This document shows, piece after piece, positions 63,951 through 64,000 of a DNA stretch of 64,000 nucleotides. Position numbers and translations under genes: made by a program. The DNA comes from Daphnia carinata (taxonomy: Eukaryota > Arthropoda > Branchiopoda > Diplostraca > Daphniidae), in assembly GCF_022539665.2 (NCBI RefSeq), contig NC_081331.1, positions 13,176,638 through 13,240,637 of the forward strand. Direction: 5' to 3'. The notes beneath the pieces were generated by a model that had not been told where the DNA came from, searched no databases, and worked only from the letters and a program-made list of their open reading frames with translations. The number at the start of each line of letters is the position of its first letter. The first letter of the stretch is position 1.

Positions 63951-64000
63951 ATGGTGAAAGATAAGCCAAATTCGACTCGGGTGTATGATGACGATGGTTA
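63951..64000 (+). CDS. Aps: Start of diphosphoinositol polyphosphate phosphohydrolase (Nudix, Aps/NUDT3 type), partial
   Basis: The last 50 nt encode MVKDKPNSTRVYDDDG and the first two bases of a Tyr codon before the window ends. This is the characteristic start of Aps/NUDT3/NUDT4 proteins (basic residues, N-S/Q-T-R, Y-D-x-D-G-Y/F), which hydrolyse inositol pyrophosphates and diadenosine polyphosphates. The Nudix box itself would lie beyond the window, so the call rests on 16 residues. Confidence 0.65.
   Translation, partial: MVKDKPNSTRVYDDDG

Overview
The window looks like nuclear DNA of an arthropod, most likely a cladoceran crustacean such as Daphnia (inference). The grounds are spliced genes with very short introns (many 60-75 nt), GT/AG borders, high gene density from 31 kb onward, and recognisable animal orthologues, including a Hamlet/PRDM3-16 zinc-finger factor and an eL22 with an Ala/Lys/Pro-rich N-terminal extension. 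Gene models were spliced by hand. Each complete main model keeps its frame across all exons and ends at a stop codon.

Layout. 1-2351 (minus): 5' coding exons of a hamlet/MECOM/PRDM16-type transcription factor, running off the left edge. 2352-31560: about 29 kb with no gene I can support. It is full of 9-26 nt homopolymer runs and microsatellites and is probably upstream, intronic or regulatory DNA of hamlet. 31617-33496 (plus): ribosomal protein eL22. 33994-38756 (minus): Vps50/syndetin, with an ApoD-like lipocalin gene (34901-36176, plus) nested antisense in its fourth intron. 39060-41790: a degenerate tandem repeat array with a 32-bp palindrome. 42309-49341 (minus): VWA8 in 26 exons. 50114-50653 (plus): mitochondrial inner membrane protease subunit 1. 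50999-51776 (plus): an IGF-like insulin family peptide with its own TATA box. 52267-56996 (minus): myosin VI. 57740-58398 (plus): a possible secreted peptide gene. 59981-63011 (minus): PDXDC1-like protein. 63951-end (plus): first codons of an Aps/NUDT3-type Nudix hydrolase.

How the genes relate. VWA8 and IMMP1L are both mitochondrial and lie head to head 772 bp apart. PDXDC1 and the Nudix gene are also divergent, 939 bp apart. Vps50 (endosomal tethering) and myosin VI (minus-end actin motor of endocytic traffic) are both trafficking genes but not adjacent.

The signals most worth following up are four compact hairpins in the second intron of eL22, two with the same loop type (possible autoregulation by eL22 itself), the IGF-like peptide with an uncleaved C domain and a long basic tail, the nested lipocalin, and the palindrome-bearing repeat array.
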